A DNA stretch of 17,456 nt from Dysgonamonadaceae bacterium (GTDB lineage Bacteria > Bacteroidota > Bacteroidia > Bacteroidales > Azobacteroidaceae). The stretch covers positions 1-17,456 of the forward strand of contig JAITTA010000032.1 of assembly GCA_031287395.1 (NCBI GenBank), given 5' to 3'. A program made the translations under genes and the position numbers. The notes beneath the pieces are model-generated. The model saw nothing but the letters and a program-made list of their open reading frames with translations, was not told where the DNA came from and did no database searches. Below, piece by piece: positions 8,381-16,917 of this stretch (within the stretch, counting starts at the first letter, position 1; each line of letters starts with the position of its first letter).

Positions 8381-9574
8381 ATGTTGCAAGTTTCCGAACG
8401 TTTAGCAGCCTTGTCTCCTTCCGAGACCCTGGCGATGTCCCAGAAAAGTAATGAACTTAAAGCTCAGGGAATTGATGTCATCAACCTCAGTGTCGGAGAA
8501 CCTGATTTCTTTACTCCCGACCACATCAAAGCCGCAGCCCATAAGGCTATTGACGAAAATTATTCGTTCTATTCACCGGTTCCGGGATATCCGGCGTTGA
8601 AAAATGCCATTGTCGCAAAACTAAAGAAAGAAAATAATCTGGATTATAAATCGGAACAAATTGTTTGTTCAAACGGAGGTAAACAATCGGTCTGTAACGT
8701 CATCTTATCGGTTGTAGGCCCCGGCGACGAAGTCATAGTACCTGCTCCGTATTGGGTCAGTTACGTAGAAATGGTAAAACTGGCGGAAGGTACCAATGTT
8801 ATTGTCCAGGCAGGTATCGAACAAAATTTCAAGATTAACGCAACTCAATTGGAAGCCGCTATTACTCCGAAAACAAAAGCAATCATTCTTTGTTCCCCAT
8901 CCAATCCTACCGGAAGCGTTTATTCTCGCGACGAATTAAAAGCTTTGGCCGGTGTATTGGAGAAACACCCGGAAATTATCATCATCTCGGATGAAATATA
9001 CGAACACATCAACTACGTTGGAAAACATGAAAGCATTGCCCAATTCGGGAACATACAAGATCGCGTTGTCATAATCAACGGAGTATCAAAAGGTTATGCT
9101 ATGACCGGTTGGCGTATCGGTTGGATAGCAGCTCCCCAATGGATCGCTTCGGCATGCAATAAATTACAGGGACAATACACTTCCGGTCCGAATTCGGTAG
9201 CTCAAAAAGCAGCAGAAGCAGCTTATACCGGAAGCCAGGAATGTGTTGAAACGATGCGTACAGCTTTCGAACGCCGCCGGAACCTGATGGTTGAACTGGG
9301 AAAAGAAATACCGGGATTCAGGGTGAATAAGCCTGAAGGGGCTTTCTACCTGTTCCCGGATTGTAGTTCCTATTTCGGAAAATCATACAAAAATAAAAAA
9401 ATCGAAAATTCAGCCGATCTAGCCATGTACTTACTCGAAGAAGGACATGTCGCCTGTGTCGGAGGAGTGGCTTTCGGAGCGCCCGAATGCATTCGCTTTT
9501 CTTATGCCACATCCGACAAAAACCTGAAAGAAGCTATGAGCCGGGTTAAAGTAGCGCTGGCTAAATTGGTATAA
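8381..9574 (+). CDS. aspC: Class I pyridoxal-phosphate aminotransferase (aspartate aminotransferase type)
   Basis: This 397-residue fold-type I aminotransferase would be cytoplasmic and would exchange amino groups between amino acids (probably aspartate) and 2-oxoglutarate. The PLP lysine is Lys237 in Asn-Gly-Val-Ser-Lys-Gly-Tyr-Ala-Met-Thr-Gly-Trp-Arg, with Arg245 close behind. Asn175 lies in Ser-Pro-Ser-Asn-Pro-Thr-Gly, and Asp204 and Tyr207 in Ser-Asp-Glu-Ile-Tyr. A substrate-carboxylate arginine is expected in the C-terminal Cys-Ile-Arg-Phe-Ser-Tyr-Ala. Length and motifs are normal for the thermophile/Bacillus-like (I-gamma) aspartate aminotransferase branch, so the symbol follows that branch; related enzymes can use alanine or aromatic substrates, and substrate choice cannot be settled here. 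It stands between two promoters and appears to be a single-gene unit. Confidence 0.9.
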   Translation: MLQVSERLAALSPSETLAMSQKSNELKAQGIDVINLSVGEPDFFTPDHIKAAAHKAIDENYSFYSPVPGYPALKNAIVAKLKKENNLDYKSEQIVCSNGGKQSVCNVILSVVGPGDEVIVPAPYWVSYVEMVKLAEGTNVIVQAGIEQNFKINATQLEAAITPKTKAIILCSPSNPTGSVYSRDELKALAGVLEKHPEIIIISDEIYEHINYVGKHESIAQFGNIQDRVVIINGVSKGYAMTGWRIGWIAAPQWIASACNKLQGQYTSGPNSVAQKAAEAAYTGSQECVETMRTAFERRRNLMVELGKEIPGFRVNKPEGAFYLFPDCSSYFGKSYKNKKIENSADLAMYLLEEGHVACVGGVAFGAPECIRFSYATSDKNLKEAMSRVKVALAKLV

Positions 9575-9597
9575 TTCAAACAAAATGTTTAAATTTG
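9566..9597 (+). promoter_or_regulatory. -33/-7 promoter of the purH-mre-mrdA-rodA operon
   Basis: A perfect TAnnTTTG box (TAAATTTG, 9590-9597) sits with TTG (9566-9568) about 21 bases upstream. It overlaps the last codons of the aminotransferase gene and leads to purH. No other promoter of comparable quality was seen before 16840, so it may drive all six genes. Confidence 0.6.
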
Positions 9598-9611
9598 CGA
9601 AATATTAAGCA

Positions 9612-11141
9612 ATGATTATGTCCGTACAAAAAAAAATAAAGAATGCTCTTGTCTCGGTATATCACAAAGACGGTTTAAATGAAATTCTGACCAAATTACA
9701 TCAGGAAGGTGTTTCTTTTATTTCAACAGGAGGAACACAGGAATTCATAGAATCTCTAGGATACCCTTGCCTGCCGGTCGAAGGATTAACCGGATATCCT
9801 TCTATCCTGGGAGGTAGAGTTAAAACCCTTCATCCGAAAGTATTCGGAGGAATTCTCACTCGTCGCGACAACGAGTCGGACATCAGGCAGATAAAAGAAT
9901 ACGCAATACCGGAAATCGATCTGGTCATCGTAGATCTCTATCCGTTCAAGGAAACAGTCGCTTCGGAAGCAAAAGAACAGGCTATTATAGAAAAAATCGA
10001 CATCGGCGGAATTTCATTAATTCGTGCCGCGGCTAAAAACTTCAGGGATGTTCTGATTGTCGCCGGCAAAGATCAATATGCCCCTCTCTACGACTTACTC
10101 TGTGAAAAAGGAGCCGAAAGTACTCTGGAAGAACGAAAATGGTTCGCAAAAGAAGCATTTGCCGTATCTTCGGGTTACGACTCAGCGATATTCAACTATT
10201 TCGACGACAACTCAGGGTCCGTATTCCGTTGTGCTATGGATAATCCCAAATCTTTGCGCTACGGAGAAAACCCCCATCAAAAAGGAATATTTTACGGAAA
10301 CTTCGAATCGGTATTCGAACAATTGCAAGGCAAGGAAATCTCTTACAATAATCTTTTGGACATCGATGCTGCCGTTACTCTGATATCGGAATTCAGTGAG
10401 ATAACATTTGCCGTACTAAAGCATAACAATGCCTGTGGAATAGCCTCCCGGCCGACTGTGTTGCAAGCCTGGACCGATGCATTGGCAGGAGATCCCGTTT
10501 CGGCTTTCGGAGGAGTCCTGATCACCAATGGCGTCATTGACAAAGCCGCAGCAGAAGAAATCAACAAGATTTTCTTCGAAGTAATCATTGCCCCGGATTA
10601 TGATACGGATGCGCTGGAAATTCTGATGCAAAAGAAAAACCGGATCATTCTGATCCAGAAAACAAATATTCAAAATCCTTTGCAATTCCGATCATTGCTG
10701 AATGGAGTGCTGGCTCAGGATAAAGATTTAAGTATCCAAACAGAAACCGATTTAAAAACAGTGACCATTAAAAAACCGTCATCCAAAGAGATTGAAGATT
10801 TATTGTTTGCCAATAAACTGGTTAAAAACACCAAATCGAATGCAATCATTCTGGCTAAAAACAGACAACTATGTGCCGGCGGAGTCGGCCAGACTTCCCG
10901 TGTCGACGCCCTGAAACAAGCAATCGAAAAAGCAACGTCCTTCGGTTTTGACCTGCAGGGTGCTGTCATGGCCTCAGATGCATTTTTTCCGTTTCCCGAC
11001 TGCGTGGAATTAGCCTGCAAGGCCGGTATCACAGCGGTTATTCAACCGGGAGGCTCTATTAAGGATGAACTTTCAATTGAATATTGTAATCAACAGAATA
11101 TCTCAATGGTCATGACCGGTATAAGACACTTTAAACATTAA
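9612..11141 (+). CDS. purH: Bifunctional AICAR formyltransferase / IMP cyclohydrolase
   Basis: PurH carries out the last two steps of purine synthesis, formylating AICAR and closing the ring to IMP. The N-terminal MGS-like IMP cyclohydrolase domain (about 7-150) has Ser-Thr-Gly-Gly-Thr (38-42), Gly-Gly-Arg-Val-Lys-Thr-Leu-His-Pro-Lys (67-76) and the Asp-Leu-Tyr-Pro-Phe strand. The formyltransferase domain (about 155-509) has Leu-Arg-Tyr-Gly-Glu-Asn-Pro-His-Gln, the catalytic Lys270-His271-Asn272, Ala-Phe-Gly-Gly, and the C-terminal Phe-Pro-Phe-Pro-Asp ... Gln-Pro-Gly-Gly-Ser block. At 509 residues it is of normal size. ATG 9612 gives Met-Ile-Met; the ATG at 9618 (shorter by two residues) has better spacing from the -7 box and is equally possible. 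mreB starts five bases after its stop, so purine synthesis and the cell-shape genes share a transcript. Confidence 0.97.
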   Translation: MIMSVQKKIKNALVSVYHKDGLNEILTKLHQEGVSFISTGGTQEFIESLGYPCLPVEGLTGYPSILGGRVKTLHPKVFGGILTRRDNESDIRQIKEYAIPEIDLVIVDLYPFKETVASEAKEQAIIEKIDIGGISLIRAAAKNFRDVLIVAGKDQYAPLYDLLCEKGAESTLEERKWFAKEAFAVSSGYDSAIFNYFDDNSGSVFRCAMDNPKSLRYGENPHQKGIFYGNFESVFEQLQGKEISYNNLLDIDAAVTLISEFSEITFAVLKHNNACGIASRPTVLQAWTDALAGDPVSAFGGVLITNGVIDKAAAEEINKIFFEVIIAPDYDTDALEILMQKKNRIILIQKTNIQNPLQFRSLLNGVLAQDKDLSIQTETDLKTVTIKKPSSKEIEDLLFANKLVKNTKSNAIILAKNRQLCAGGVGQTSRVDALKQAIEKATSFGFDLQGAVMASDAFFPFPDCVELACKAGITAVIQPGGSIKDELSIEYCNQQNISMVMTGIRHFKH

Positions 11142-11146
11142 TTAAC

Positions 11147-12166
11147 ATGGGATTATTTTCTTTTACGCAAGAAATAGCAATTGACCTCGGAACTGCAAAC
11201 ACAATTATCATATCAAATGGTAAAATTGTTGTGGATGAACCTTCCGTTGTCGCCTTGGACCGCAGAACAGACAAATTGCTGGCTATTGGAGAAAAAGCCA
11301 GGCAAATGCATGGGAAAACACATGAAAACATCAAGACTATCCGCCCCTTGAGAGACGGTGTGATTGCCGACTTCTACGCGGCAGAACAAATGATCCGAGG
11401 AATGATTAAAATGATTAACAGCGGAAACCGGTTGTTTTCTCCCTCGCTCAGGATAGTTATTTGTATTCCTTCGGGAAGTACCGAAGTGGAAATCAGAGCA
11501 GTACGAGATTCCGCGGAACACGCAGGCGGACGGGATGTTTATATGATCTACGAACCGATGGCTGCCGCCGTGGGAATAGGTCTCGATGTAGAAGCTCCCG
11601 AAGGAAACATGATTGTCGATATTGGCGGAGGAACTACCGAAATCGCCGTCATATCCCTGGGTGGTATCGTTTCCAATAAATCAATCCGTATTGCAGGGGA
11701 TGATCTGACCGCAGACATTATTGAATACATGGGACGACAACACAACATGAGAGTAGGAGAAAGAACGGCCGAACTGATAAAAATCAATGTAGGTTCCGCA
11801 ATGGTTAATCTTTCGAATCCCCCGGAAGACTACATCGTTTACGGCCCGAACAGAATGACTGCCCTGCCGATGGAAGTCCCGGTCTCTTATCAGGAAATTG
11901 CGCACTGCCTGGATAAATCGGTTTCGAAAATAGAAACTGCCGTCCTCAGCGCTTTGGAACAAACCCCTCCCGAACTTTATGCCGATATTGTCAGAAATGG
12001 AATTTACCTTGCCGGAGGAGGTGCCTTGCTGAAAGGTTTGGATCAACGGTTGACCGAAAAAATCAATATCCCGTTCCACATAGCTGACGATCCCTTACAT
12101 GCTGTAGCCAAAGGAACCGGTATCGCACTAAAGAACATCAATAAGTTTAATTTCTTAATAAGATAG
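11147..12166 (+). CDS. mreB: Rod shape-determining actin homologue MreB
   Basis: MreB is the bacterial actin that polymerises along the inner membrane and positions the side-wall peptidoglycan machinery. At 339 residues it has the actin-fold nucleotide motifs in order: phosphate-1 loop Ile-Asp-Leu-Gly-Thr-Ala-Asn-Thr (about 11-18), phosphate-2 loop Asp-Ile-Gly-Gly-Gly-Thr-Thr-Glu (about 158-165), and the adenosine motif Ala-Gly-Gly-Gly-Ala-Leu-Leu-Lys-Gly (about 288-296). The short N-terminus Met-Gly-Leu-Phe-Ser-Phe before the first strand is hydrophobic and could help membrane contact. It follows purH by five bases and precedes mreC by 25. Its length and order fit ordinary MreB rather than an MreB-like paralogue. 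Confidence 0.97.
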   Translation: MGLFSFTQEIAIDLGTANTIIISNGKIVVDEPSVVALDRRTDKLLAIGEKARQMHGKTHENIKTIRPLRDGVIADFYAAEQMIRGMIKMINSGNRLFSPSLRIVICIPSGSTEVEIRAVRDSAEHAGGRDVYMIYEPMAAAVGIGLDVEAPEGNMIVDIGGGTTEIAVISLGGIVSNKSIRIAGDDLTADIIEYMGRQHNMRVGERTAELIKINVGSAMVNLSNPPEDYIVYGPNRMTALPMEVPVSYQEIAHCLDKSVSKIETAVLSALEQTPPELYADIVRNGIYLAGGGALLKGLDQRLTEKINIPFHIADDPLHAVAKGTGIALKNINKFNFLIR

Positions 12167-12191
12167 TTAAAAGTTACTTACAAATTCCAGA

Positions 12192-13046
12192 ATGAGGAAT
12201 CTGATTCATTTTATACTCAAAAATACACATTGGCTATTATTCCTGTTTCTGATGTTTATTTCAACCTTATTGATGGTCAATAACAATGAATATCAGCGCA
12301 GTAAATACCTGACATTTGAGAATGAAATCGTAGGAAAAGTCTATTCCGTTGCGGACGGTATCAGTTCTTACATCGGACTCAGAACTACGAACCGGAAACT
12401 GATGCAATACATATCTTCATTAGAAACAAATATACAAGTTCTTGAATATCAACTAAAAGAATCAAACTTAAAACTGGATACAACTCTGATTTTATCCGAT
12501 TCAACGATTTTGCCTTTCGAGTTTATCCCGGCCAGAATTTTAAACAAGAATATCTCAAGTACCGAAAATTATATTACACTGAACAAAGGAAGTAACCATG
12601 GAGTAGAATCCGATATGGGAGTACTGGGAACACCAACAGGGGGTGTGGTTGGAGTGATCTGGAAAGTCTCTCCTAATTTTTCTGTTGTCATTCCCGTATT
12701 GAACTCCAAATTCAGGCTCAGTTGTAAAATTAAAGGGAATAACTACCCCGGCCCTCTGGTATGGGACCGCCGGGATATACGTTATGCCACGCTCGAAGAA
12801 CTCCCAAGACATGTGGAAACGCATGCCGGCGATACGGTCGTTACCAGTGGAAATTCAGCTATTTTCCCGGAAGGAATCCCGGTGGGAACCGTAGATGAAA
12901 CACGCAAACAAAAAAATGATAATTTCAACTCTATAAAAGTAAGATTACTTACTGATATCGGAGACATCGACCACGTGTTGGTCGTCAAAAATAATTTCAG
13001 AGAGGAGCAATTAAAATTAGAAAAAGAAACCGAAAATGTCAATTAA
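12192..13046 (+). CDS. mreC: Rod shape-determining protein MreC
   Basis: MreC is a bitopic inner-membrane protein whose periplasmic part binds and activates PBP2 in the elongasome. The 284-residue product has one N-terminal membrane helix (about 12-29, Trp-Leu-Leu-Phe-Leu-Phe-Leu-Met-Phe), then a heptad-like coiled coil (about 62-95). The two-part beta domain (about 105-275) includes the family-like Asn-Lys-Gly-Ser-Asn-His-Gly-Val and Gly-Asp-Thr-Val-Val-Thr-Ser-Gly blocks, followed by Phe-Pro-Glu-Gly-Ile-Pro-Val-Gly. All expected parts are present. The last 11 bases overlap the start of mreD, in keeping with coupled translation. Confidence 0.95.
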   Translation: MRNLIHFILKNTHWLLFLFLMFISTLLMVNNNEYQRSKYLTFENEIVGKVYSVADGISSYIGLRTTNRKLMQYISSLETNIQVLEYQLKESNLKLDTTLILSDSTILPFEFIPARILNKNISSTENYITLNKGSNHGVESDMGVLGTPTGGVVGVIWKVSPNFSVVIPVLNSKFRLSCKIKGNNYPGPLVWDRRDIRYATLEELPRHVETHAGDTVVTSGNSAIFPEGIPVGTVDETRKQKNDNFNSIKVRLLTDIGDIDHVLVVKNNFREEQLKLEKETENVN

Positions 13047-13548
13047 ATGGATCGGCCGAATATCGCTGTTTTTATTCCTCGTACTCCTTCAGGTATGGGT
13101 ATTTAATCAGGTCCATATGTTCGGAATTGCAACTCCCCTGACCTATCTGTACTTCATCCTTCTGTTGCCTTCCTCTACGAATCGTAACCTTTTAATATTC
13201 CTGGGATTCATTCTGGGACTTTCCATCGATTTTTTTTCATATACATTGGGAATACATGCCATGGCTTCTACCATAGCCGGATTTTCAAGGAATTATTCTC
13301 TCAAATTATTTTCTCCAAGAGACATGCCCAACGAGTACAACCCTTCCGTCAGATCCTTCGGATTCGAAGTGTTTCTGAAATATTCGGGTTTCATCATCCT
13401 TTTACATCACGTGGTCTATTTCACCGTAGAGTCCTTATCTTTATTTGATCCGCTGAGTGTACTCATGAGAATTGCAGGAAGTTTTCTCCTTACAATGGCG
13501 GTGATTCTTGCATTTGAAGGTATTAATTCCGATATTCTAAAAAAATGA
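13036..13548 (+). CDS. mreD: Rod shape-determining membrane protein MreD
   Basis: This is a 170-residue, strongly hydrophobic protein with about five predicted membrane helices, roughly residues 8-24, 33-49, 52-70, 112-130 and 142-160. MreD proteins are short and poorly conserved, so the call rests on size, hydropathy and position between mreC and the PBP2 gene, together with the typical loop Pro-Leu-Thr-Tyr-Leu-Tyr-Phe-Ile near the second helix. It would act with MreC in the inner membrane to control PBP2-RodA. The start overlaps mreC by 11 bases and the stop overlaps the next start as ATGA (13545-13548), a common coupling arrangement. Confidence 0.92.
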   Translation: MSIKWIGRISLFLFLVLLQVWVFNQVHMFGIATPLTYLYFILLLPSSTNRNLLIFLGFILGLSIDFFSYTLGIHAMASTIAGFSRNYSLKLFSPRDMPNEYNPSVRSFGFEVFLKYSGFIILLHHVVYFTVESLSLFDPLSVLMRIAGSFLLTMAVILAFEGINSDILKK

Positions 13549-15407
13549 TCATGCAACAGTTCAATCCGGATTCCAGAAAATACCTGATCATTGGAGGCAT
13601 TTGTGCAATTATATTCATTTACCTTGTCCAATTGTTTTACATCCAGGTCATCAAAGACGATTATAAGATCATGGCCGACAACAACGCTTTCCTGAAAAAA
13701 ACACTTTATCCGTCCCGCGGGATGCTTTATGACAGGAACGGAAAATTACTGGTATTCAATCAACCGGCTTATGACCTGACAATAGTCATGAAAGAAGTCC
13801 GGCCTTTTGATACCCTGAAATTTTGCAATATTGTTAACATATCCAAAGAATACCTGATAAAATGTCTGGAAGATATAAAAAACCGAAGAATCAACCCGGG
13901 ATATTCGCCTTATTTGCCACAAACCATATTAACACAACTCGGAGAAAAAGAATTTGGAATTTTACAGGAATTTTTATACAAATTTCCGGGATTTTATATC
14001 CAAAGTCAGCCCGTCAGAAAATACAATTATCCCCACGCAGCCCATTTACTCGGATACATGCAAATAGTCGACCGCCAGAATATTTTCGACGATAATTACT
14101 ATTCCATGAGAGATTATATCGGAAAATCCGGCGTGGAACGTTCTTACGAATCGGTTCTCCGGGGAGAAAAAGGGGTAGAAGTGTTGTTAAGAGACTCCCA
14201 TGGACGTATCAAAGGAAAATATGAAAACGGGATATACGACCGGAAACCGGTTTCCGGTAAAGACCTGATACTCTCAATTGACATAGAATTGCAAAAATAC
14301 GGGGAAGAATTGATGCAGAACAAGATGGGAACGATTGTAATGATAGAACCTTCAACCGGTGAAATATTGTGTATGGTGATCAAACCGGATTATGATCCTG
14401 CTTTATTTGTAGGACGCCAGTTCCGTGAAAATTACACGCACTTGTTGAACAACCCTGAAAAACCATTGTTTAACAGGGCCTTAAGTGCTATGTACCCTCC
14501 AGGTTCGACATTTAAAGCCGCCCAGGGACTTGTTTTCCTGGAAGAAAATATCATTACTCCTCAAACAATGTTCACCTGTTACCACGGATTCCCATTGGGA
14601 AATGGTCGTCTCAGATGCCACGGACACGAATCTCCTCTTTCTTTGTCTCCAGCCATTGGAACATCCTGCAATTCTTATTTTTGCTGGGGTATAAAATCGA
14701 TGCTGGAAAACAAGAAATACGGAGGAACCGGTAACGCCATTAACCGTTGGCATGATTGTATGGTCAATTTAGGACTCGGACGCAAACTGGGAATCGACTT
14801 GCCCGGTGAAAAAGGAGGATTTATACCCAATGCACAATACTATAATAAAAAATACAAAAACCGGTGGAACGCCTTTACAGTTATATCTATAGCTATCGGA
14901 CAAGGAGAAGTGCTGACAACTCCGGTTCAAATTTGCAACATGGCATCCCAGATAGCTAACAGAGGATATTTTTATACTCCTCACGTAGTAAAAAATATAA
15001 AAAACGGCGAATTGGATACAACCTACACAAAAAGGCATTATACAGGGGTCAGTCGCCTCATGTATGATCCTGTAATAGATGGACTTCGTCTGGCGGTAAC
15101 GAATGGAACTTGCTGGGGAGCCTGGATTCCGGACATCGAAGTCTGCGGAAAAACCGGTACAGCCCAGAATCCGGATAAAGACCATTCTATTTTCATGGGA
15201 TTTGCTCCTAAAGATAACCCGCAGGTTGCCATAGCCGTTTACGTCGAAAACGGGGGATATGGTTCCGAATTCGCAGTACCTATAGGCAGATTGATGATTG
15301 AAAAATACTTGCGCGGAGGAAGTATTGCCGAATACAGCAAGTGGTTTGAATACAATGTAAAAAACAACATACCAGCAGGACGACGAAATGCCATACAGGA
15401 GGATTAA
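13545..15407 (+). CDS. mrdA: Penicillin-binding protein 2, elongation-specific transpeptidase
   Basis: PBP2 is the class B transpeptidase that cross-links side-wall peptidoglycan with RodA. The 620-residue protein has one N-terminal membrane helix (about 13-34), a pedestal domain (about 50-240; Ser-Arg-Gly-Met-Leu-Tyr-Asp-Arg-Asn-Gly near 57-66) and a transpeptidase domain (about 255-600). The three active-site motifs are intact: SxxK at Ser321-Thr-Phe-Lys324, SxN at Ser374-Cys-Asn376, and Lys536-Thr-Gly-Thr. Between the first two lies a cysteine/histidine-rich stretch (Cys345, His347, Cys358, His359, His361, then Cys375 and Cys380). ATG 13545 overlaps the mreD stop; ATG 13551 would remove two residues. 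The gene overlaps rodA by 20 bases. A beta-lactam-binding enzyme is expected from the motifs. Confidence 0.96.
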   Translation: MIMQQFNPDSRKYLIIGGICAIIFIYLVQLFYIQVIKDDYKIMADNNAFLKKTLYPSRGMLYDRNGKLLVFNQPAYDLTIVMKEVRPFDTLKFCNIVNISKEYLIKCLEDIKNRRINPGYSPYLPQTILTQLGEKEFGILQEFLYKFPGFYIQSQPVRKYNYPHAAHLLGYMQIVDRQNIFDDNYYSMRDYIGKSGVERSYESVLRGEKGVEVLLRDSHGRIKGKYENGIYDRKPVSGKDLILSIDIELQKYGEELMQNKMGTIVMIEPSTGEILCMVIKPDYDPALFVGRQFRENYTHLLNNPEKPLFNRALSAMYPPGSTFKAAQGLVFLEENIITPQTMFTCYHGFPLGNGRLRCHGHESPLSLSPAIGTSCNSYFCWGIKSMLENKKYGGTGNAINRWHDCMVNLGLGRKLGIDLPGEKGGFIPNAQYYNKKYKNRWNAFTVISIAIGQGEVLTTPVQICNMASQIANRGYFYTPHVVKNIKNGELDTTYTKRHYTGVSRLMYDPVIDGLRLAVTNGTCWGAWIPDIEVCGKTGTAQNPDKDHSIFMGFAPKDNPQVAIAVYVENGGYGSEFAVPIGRLMIEKYLRGGSIAEYSKWFEYNVKNNIPAGRRNAIQED

Positions 15408-16836
15408 CATATGGAAAACAATTGACTGGTGGACCATCGGCCTGTTTTTTATCCTGATAATTGCAGGATGGCTAAGTATCTATGGCGCCAGTTATGATTT
15501 CGACCGGGTAGGGATATTCGATATCACAGGTAGAGCCGGAAACCAGCTTCTATGGATATTAATCTCTGTGGTCGTGGGCTTCAGCATTATCATGGTCGAA
15601 AACGACTGGTACGACATTTTTGCGTACTGGATTTACGGATTCATTATCGTTCTGTTAATTGCTACCATATTTTTGGCCCCCGACATCAAAGGATCCCGTT
15701 CCTGGTTAGTATTAGGACCTCTAAACCTTCAACCTGCAGAATTTTCTAAGTTTGCAACGGCTTTGGCCCTGTCCAAATTTATGAACCAATATAAATTCAA
15801 ACTGATGGACTGGAAAAACTTTGGAATCGTACTGGCCTTGATCGCAACCCCGATGCTATTAACCCTGATGCAGCACGAAACCGGTTCCGCTCTGGTTATC
15901 CTGGCTTTCTTCATCGTGCTCTACCGGGAAGGAATGCCTGGTACTTTTCTCTTTATCGGATTTTGTTCCATCCTTTTCTTTACTCTGAATATCAAATATG
16001 CCGACCTCATGCTCGGAGAAACTGTGGTCGGTGAGATCATCGTTTTATTACTCATTATAGGAATTGTTACGGGTTGGGTATACAAAGTGAAAAAAGACAA
16101 AACTCTGGAAAAATATGCTTTGATAGGCGTATTGAGTCTTCTTTCGATTGCTACAGTCATATATGCATTCCATCCCTATAATCTGACCATTGCAGCCTTT
16201 TCAATACTTGGCCTCCTATTCTTATTCCTGATTGGCCTGGCCGTTAAATACTGGCTAAGGGACTATCTGTTCATCGCATTTTTTGCATTATTCTCCGTGG
16301 GTTTCCTTTTTTCCGTTGACTACTTTTTTAATAAAGTGTTGGAACCTCACCAAAAAACAAGAATTCAAGTGACTTTAGGGGTAAAAGATGACCCTATTGG
16401 GGCCGGATACAACGTCAAACAATCCAAAATAGCTATCGGCTCCGGAGGATTCTGGGGTAAAGGTTATCTTAACGGAACACAAACCAAGCTGAAATATGTA
16501 CCCGAACAGGATACCGATTTCATTTTCTGCACAGTTGGTGAAGAAAAAGGATTTTTGGGAACTTCCATCGTTCTGACCCTGTTTTTAACCCTAATTATCC
16601 GGTTGATTTTTCTTGCAGAAAGACAGCGATCAACATTTAACCGCATCTATGGTTACAGCGTAGCATCCATCATCTTTTTCCACGTTGCTGTAAATATAGG
16701 CATGGTTATTGGAATCACCCCTGTAATCGGGATTCCTCTACCCTTTTTCAGCTACGGAGGTTCTTCCCTGTTAGCTTTCACTATTCTATTGTTTATTTTC
16801 CTCCGTTTAGATGCCGGAAGAAGTGAACGACTTTGA
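15388..16836 (+). CDS. rodA: Peptidoglycan glycosyltransferase RodA (SEDS family)
   Basis: RodA polymerises lipid II into glycan strands and works as a pair with PBP2. The 482-residue membrane protein keeps SEDS features: Asp-Ile-Lys-Gly-Ser-Arg-Ser-Trp (99-106), Gln-Pro-Ala-Glu-Phe-Ser-Lys (115-121), the conserved periplasmic block with Gly-Ala-Gly-Tyr-Asn-Val-Lys-Gln-Ser-Lys-Ile-Ala-Ile-Gly-Ser-Gly-Gly (338-354), Gly-Thr-Gln (363-365), the expected catalytic Asp in Asp-Thr-Asp-Phe-Ile-Phe, and Pro-Phe-Phe-Ser-Tyr-Gly-Gly-Ser-Ser near the end. Two features differ from E. coli RodA: Gln-His-Glu-Thr-Gly-Ser-Ala in place of a Pro-Asp-Leu-Gly-Thr-Ala type motif, and about 85 extra residues (205-290) that add hydrophobic helices. 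The start at 15388 lies inside mrdA and is supported by the N-terminal Trp-Lys-Thr-Ile-Asp-Trp-Trp-Thr stretch preceding the first helix. Confidence 0.95.
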   Translation: MPYRRINIWKTIDWWTIGLFFILIIAGWLSIYGASYDFDRVGIFDITGRAGNQLLWILISVVVGFSIIMVENDWYDIFAYWIYGFIIVLLIATIFLAPDIKGSRSWLVLGPLNLQPAEFSKFATALALSKFMNQYKFKLMDWKNFGIVLALIATPMLLTLMQHETGSALVILAFFIVLYREGMPGTFLFIGFCSILFFTLNIKYADLMLGETVVGEIIVLLLIIGIVTGWVYKVKKDKTLEKYALIGVLSLLSIATVIYAFHPYNLTIAAFSILGLLFLFLIGLAVKYWLRDYLFIAFFALFSVGFLFSVDYFFNKVLEPHQKTRIQVTLGVKDDPIGAGYNVKQSKIAIGSGGFWGKGYLNGTQTKLKYVPEQDTDFIFCTVGEEKGFLGTSIVLTLFLTLIIRLIFLAERQRSTFNRIYGYSVASIIFFHVAVNIGMVIGITPVIGIPLPFFSYGGSSLLAFTILLFIFLRLDAGRSERL

Positions 16837-16838
16837 TA

Positions 16839-16883
16839 TTTTGGCACAATTTTTCAATTTTTCAAAATAATATTATATATTTG
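16839..16883 (+). promoter_or_regulatory. TTTTGGCAC motif plus TAnnTTTG box upstream of the short PDDEXK-type gene
   Basis: A TTTTGGCACAATTTTTC element (16839-16855) begins just after the rodA stop. It is followed by a perfect TAnnTTTG box (TATATTTG, 16876-16883), 35 bases before the ATG at 16918. TGGCAC to the -7 box is 34 bases. TGGCAC resembles the -24 half of a sigma-54 promoter but the -12 half is poor here. A weak 7-base inverted repeat (TATTTTG 16837-16843, CAAAATA 16863-16869) overlaps it and could be a weak rodA terminator. The TAnnTTTG box is the better-supported promoter. Confidence 0.5.
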
Positions 16884-16917
16884 TCATTCATTTTATTTAA
16901 CAAAACCCTTAACAAAA

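Noticed and set aside
15397..15425. AGGAGG followed by ATG at 15411 giving a four-codon mini-ORF near the rodA start
   Set aside because: AGGAGG comes from the Gln-Glu-Asp end of mrdA, and the ATG is out of frame with rodA. The ATG at 15388 gives the expected N-terminus, so this looks like coincidence.
14769..15437. 222-codon open frame on the minus strand
   Set aside because: It is antisense to the C-terminal half of PBP2 and the rodA start; no family features and no promoter.
16842..16858. Complete sigma-54 promoter after rodA
   Set aside because: The TGGCAC half is good but the -12 half lacks the GC pair at correct spacing; only the motif itself is reported.
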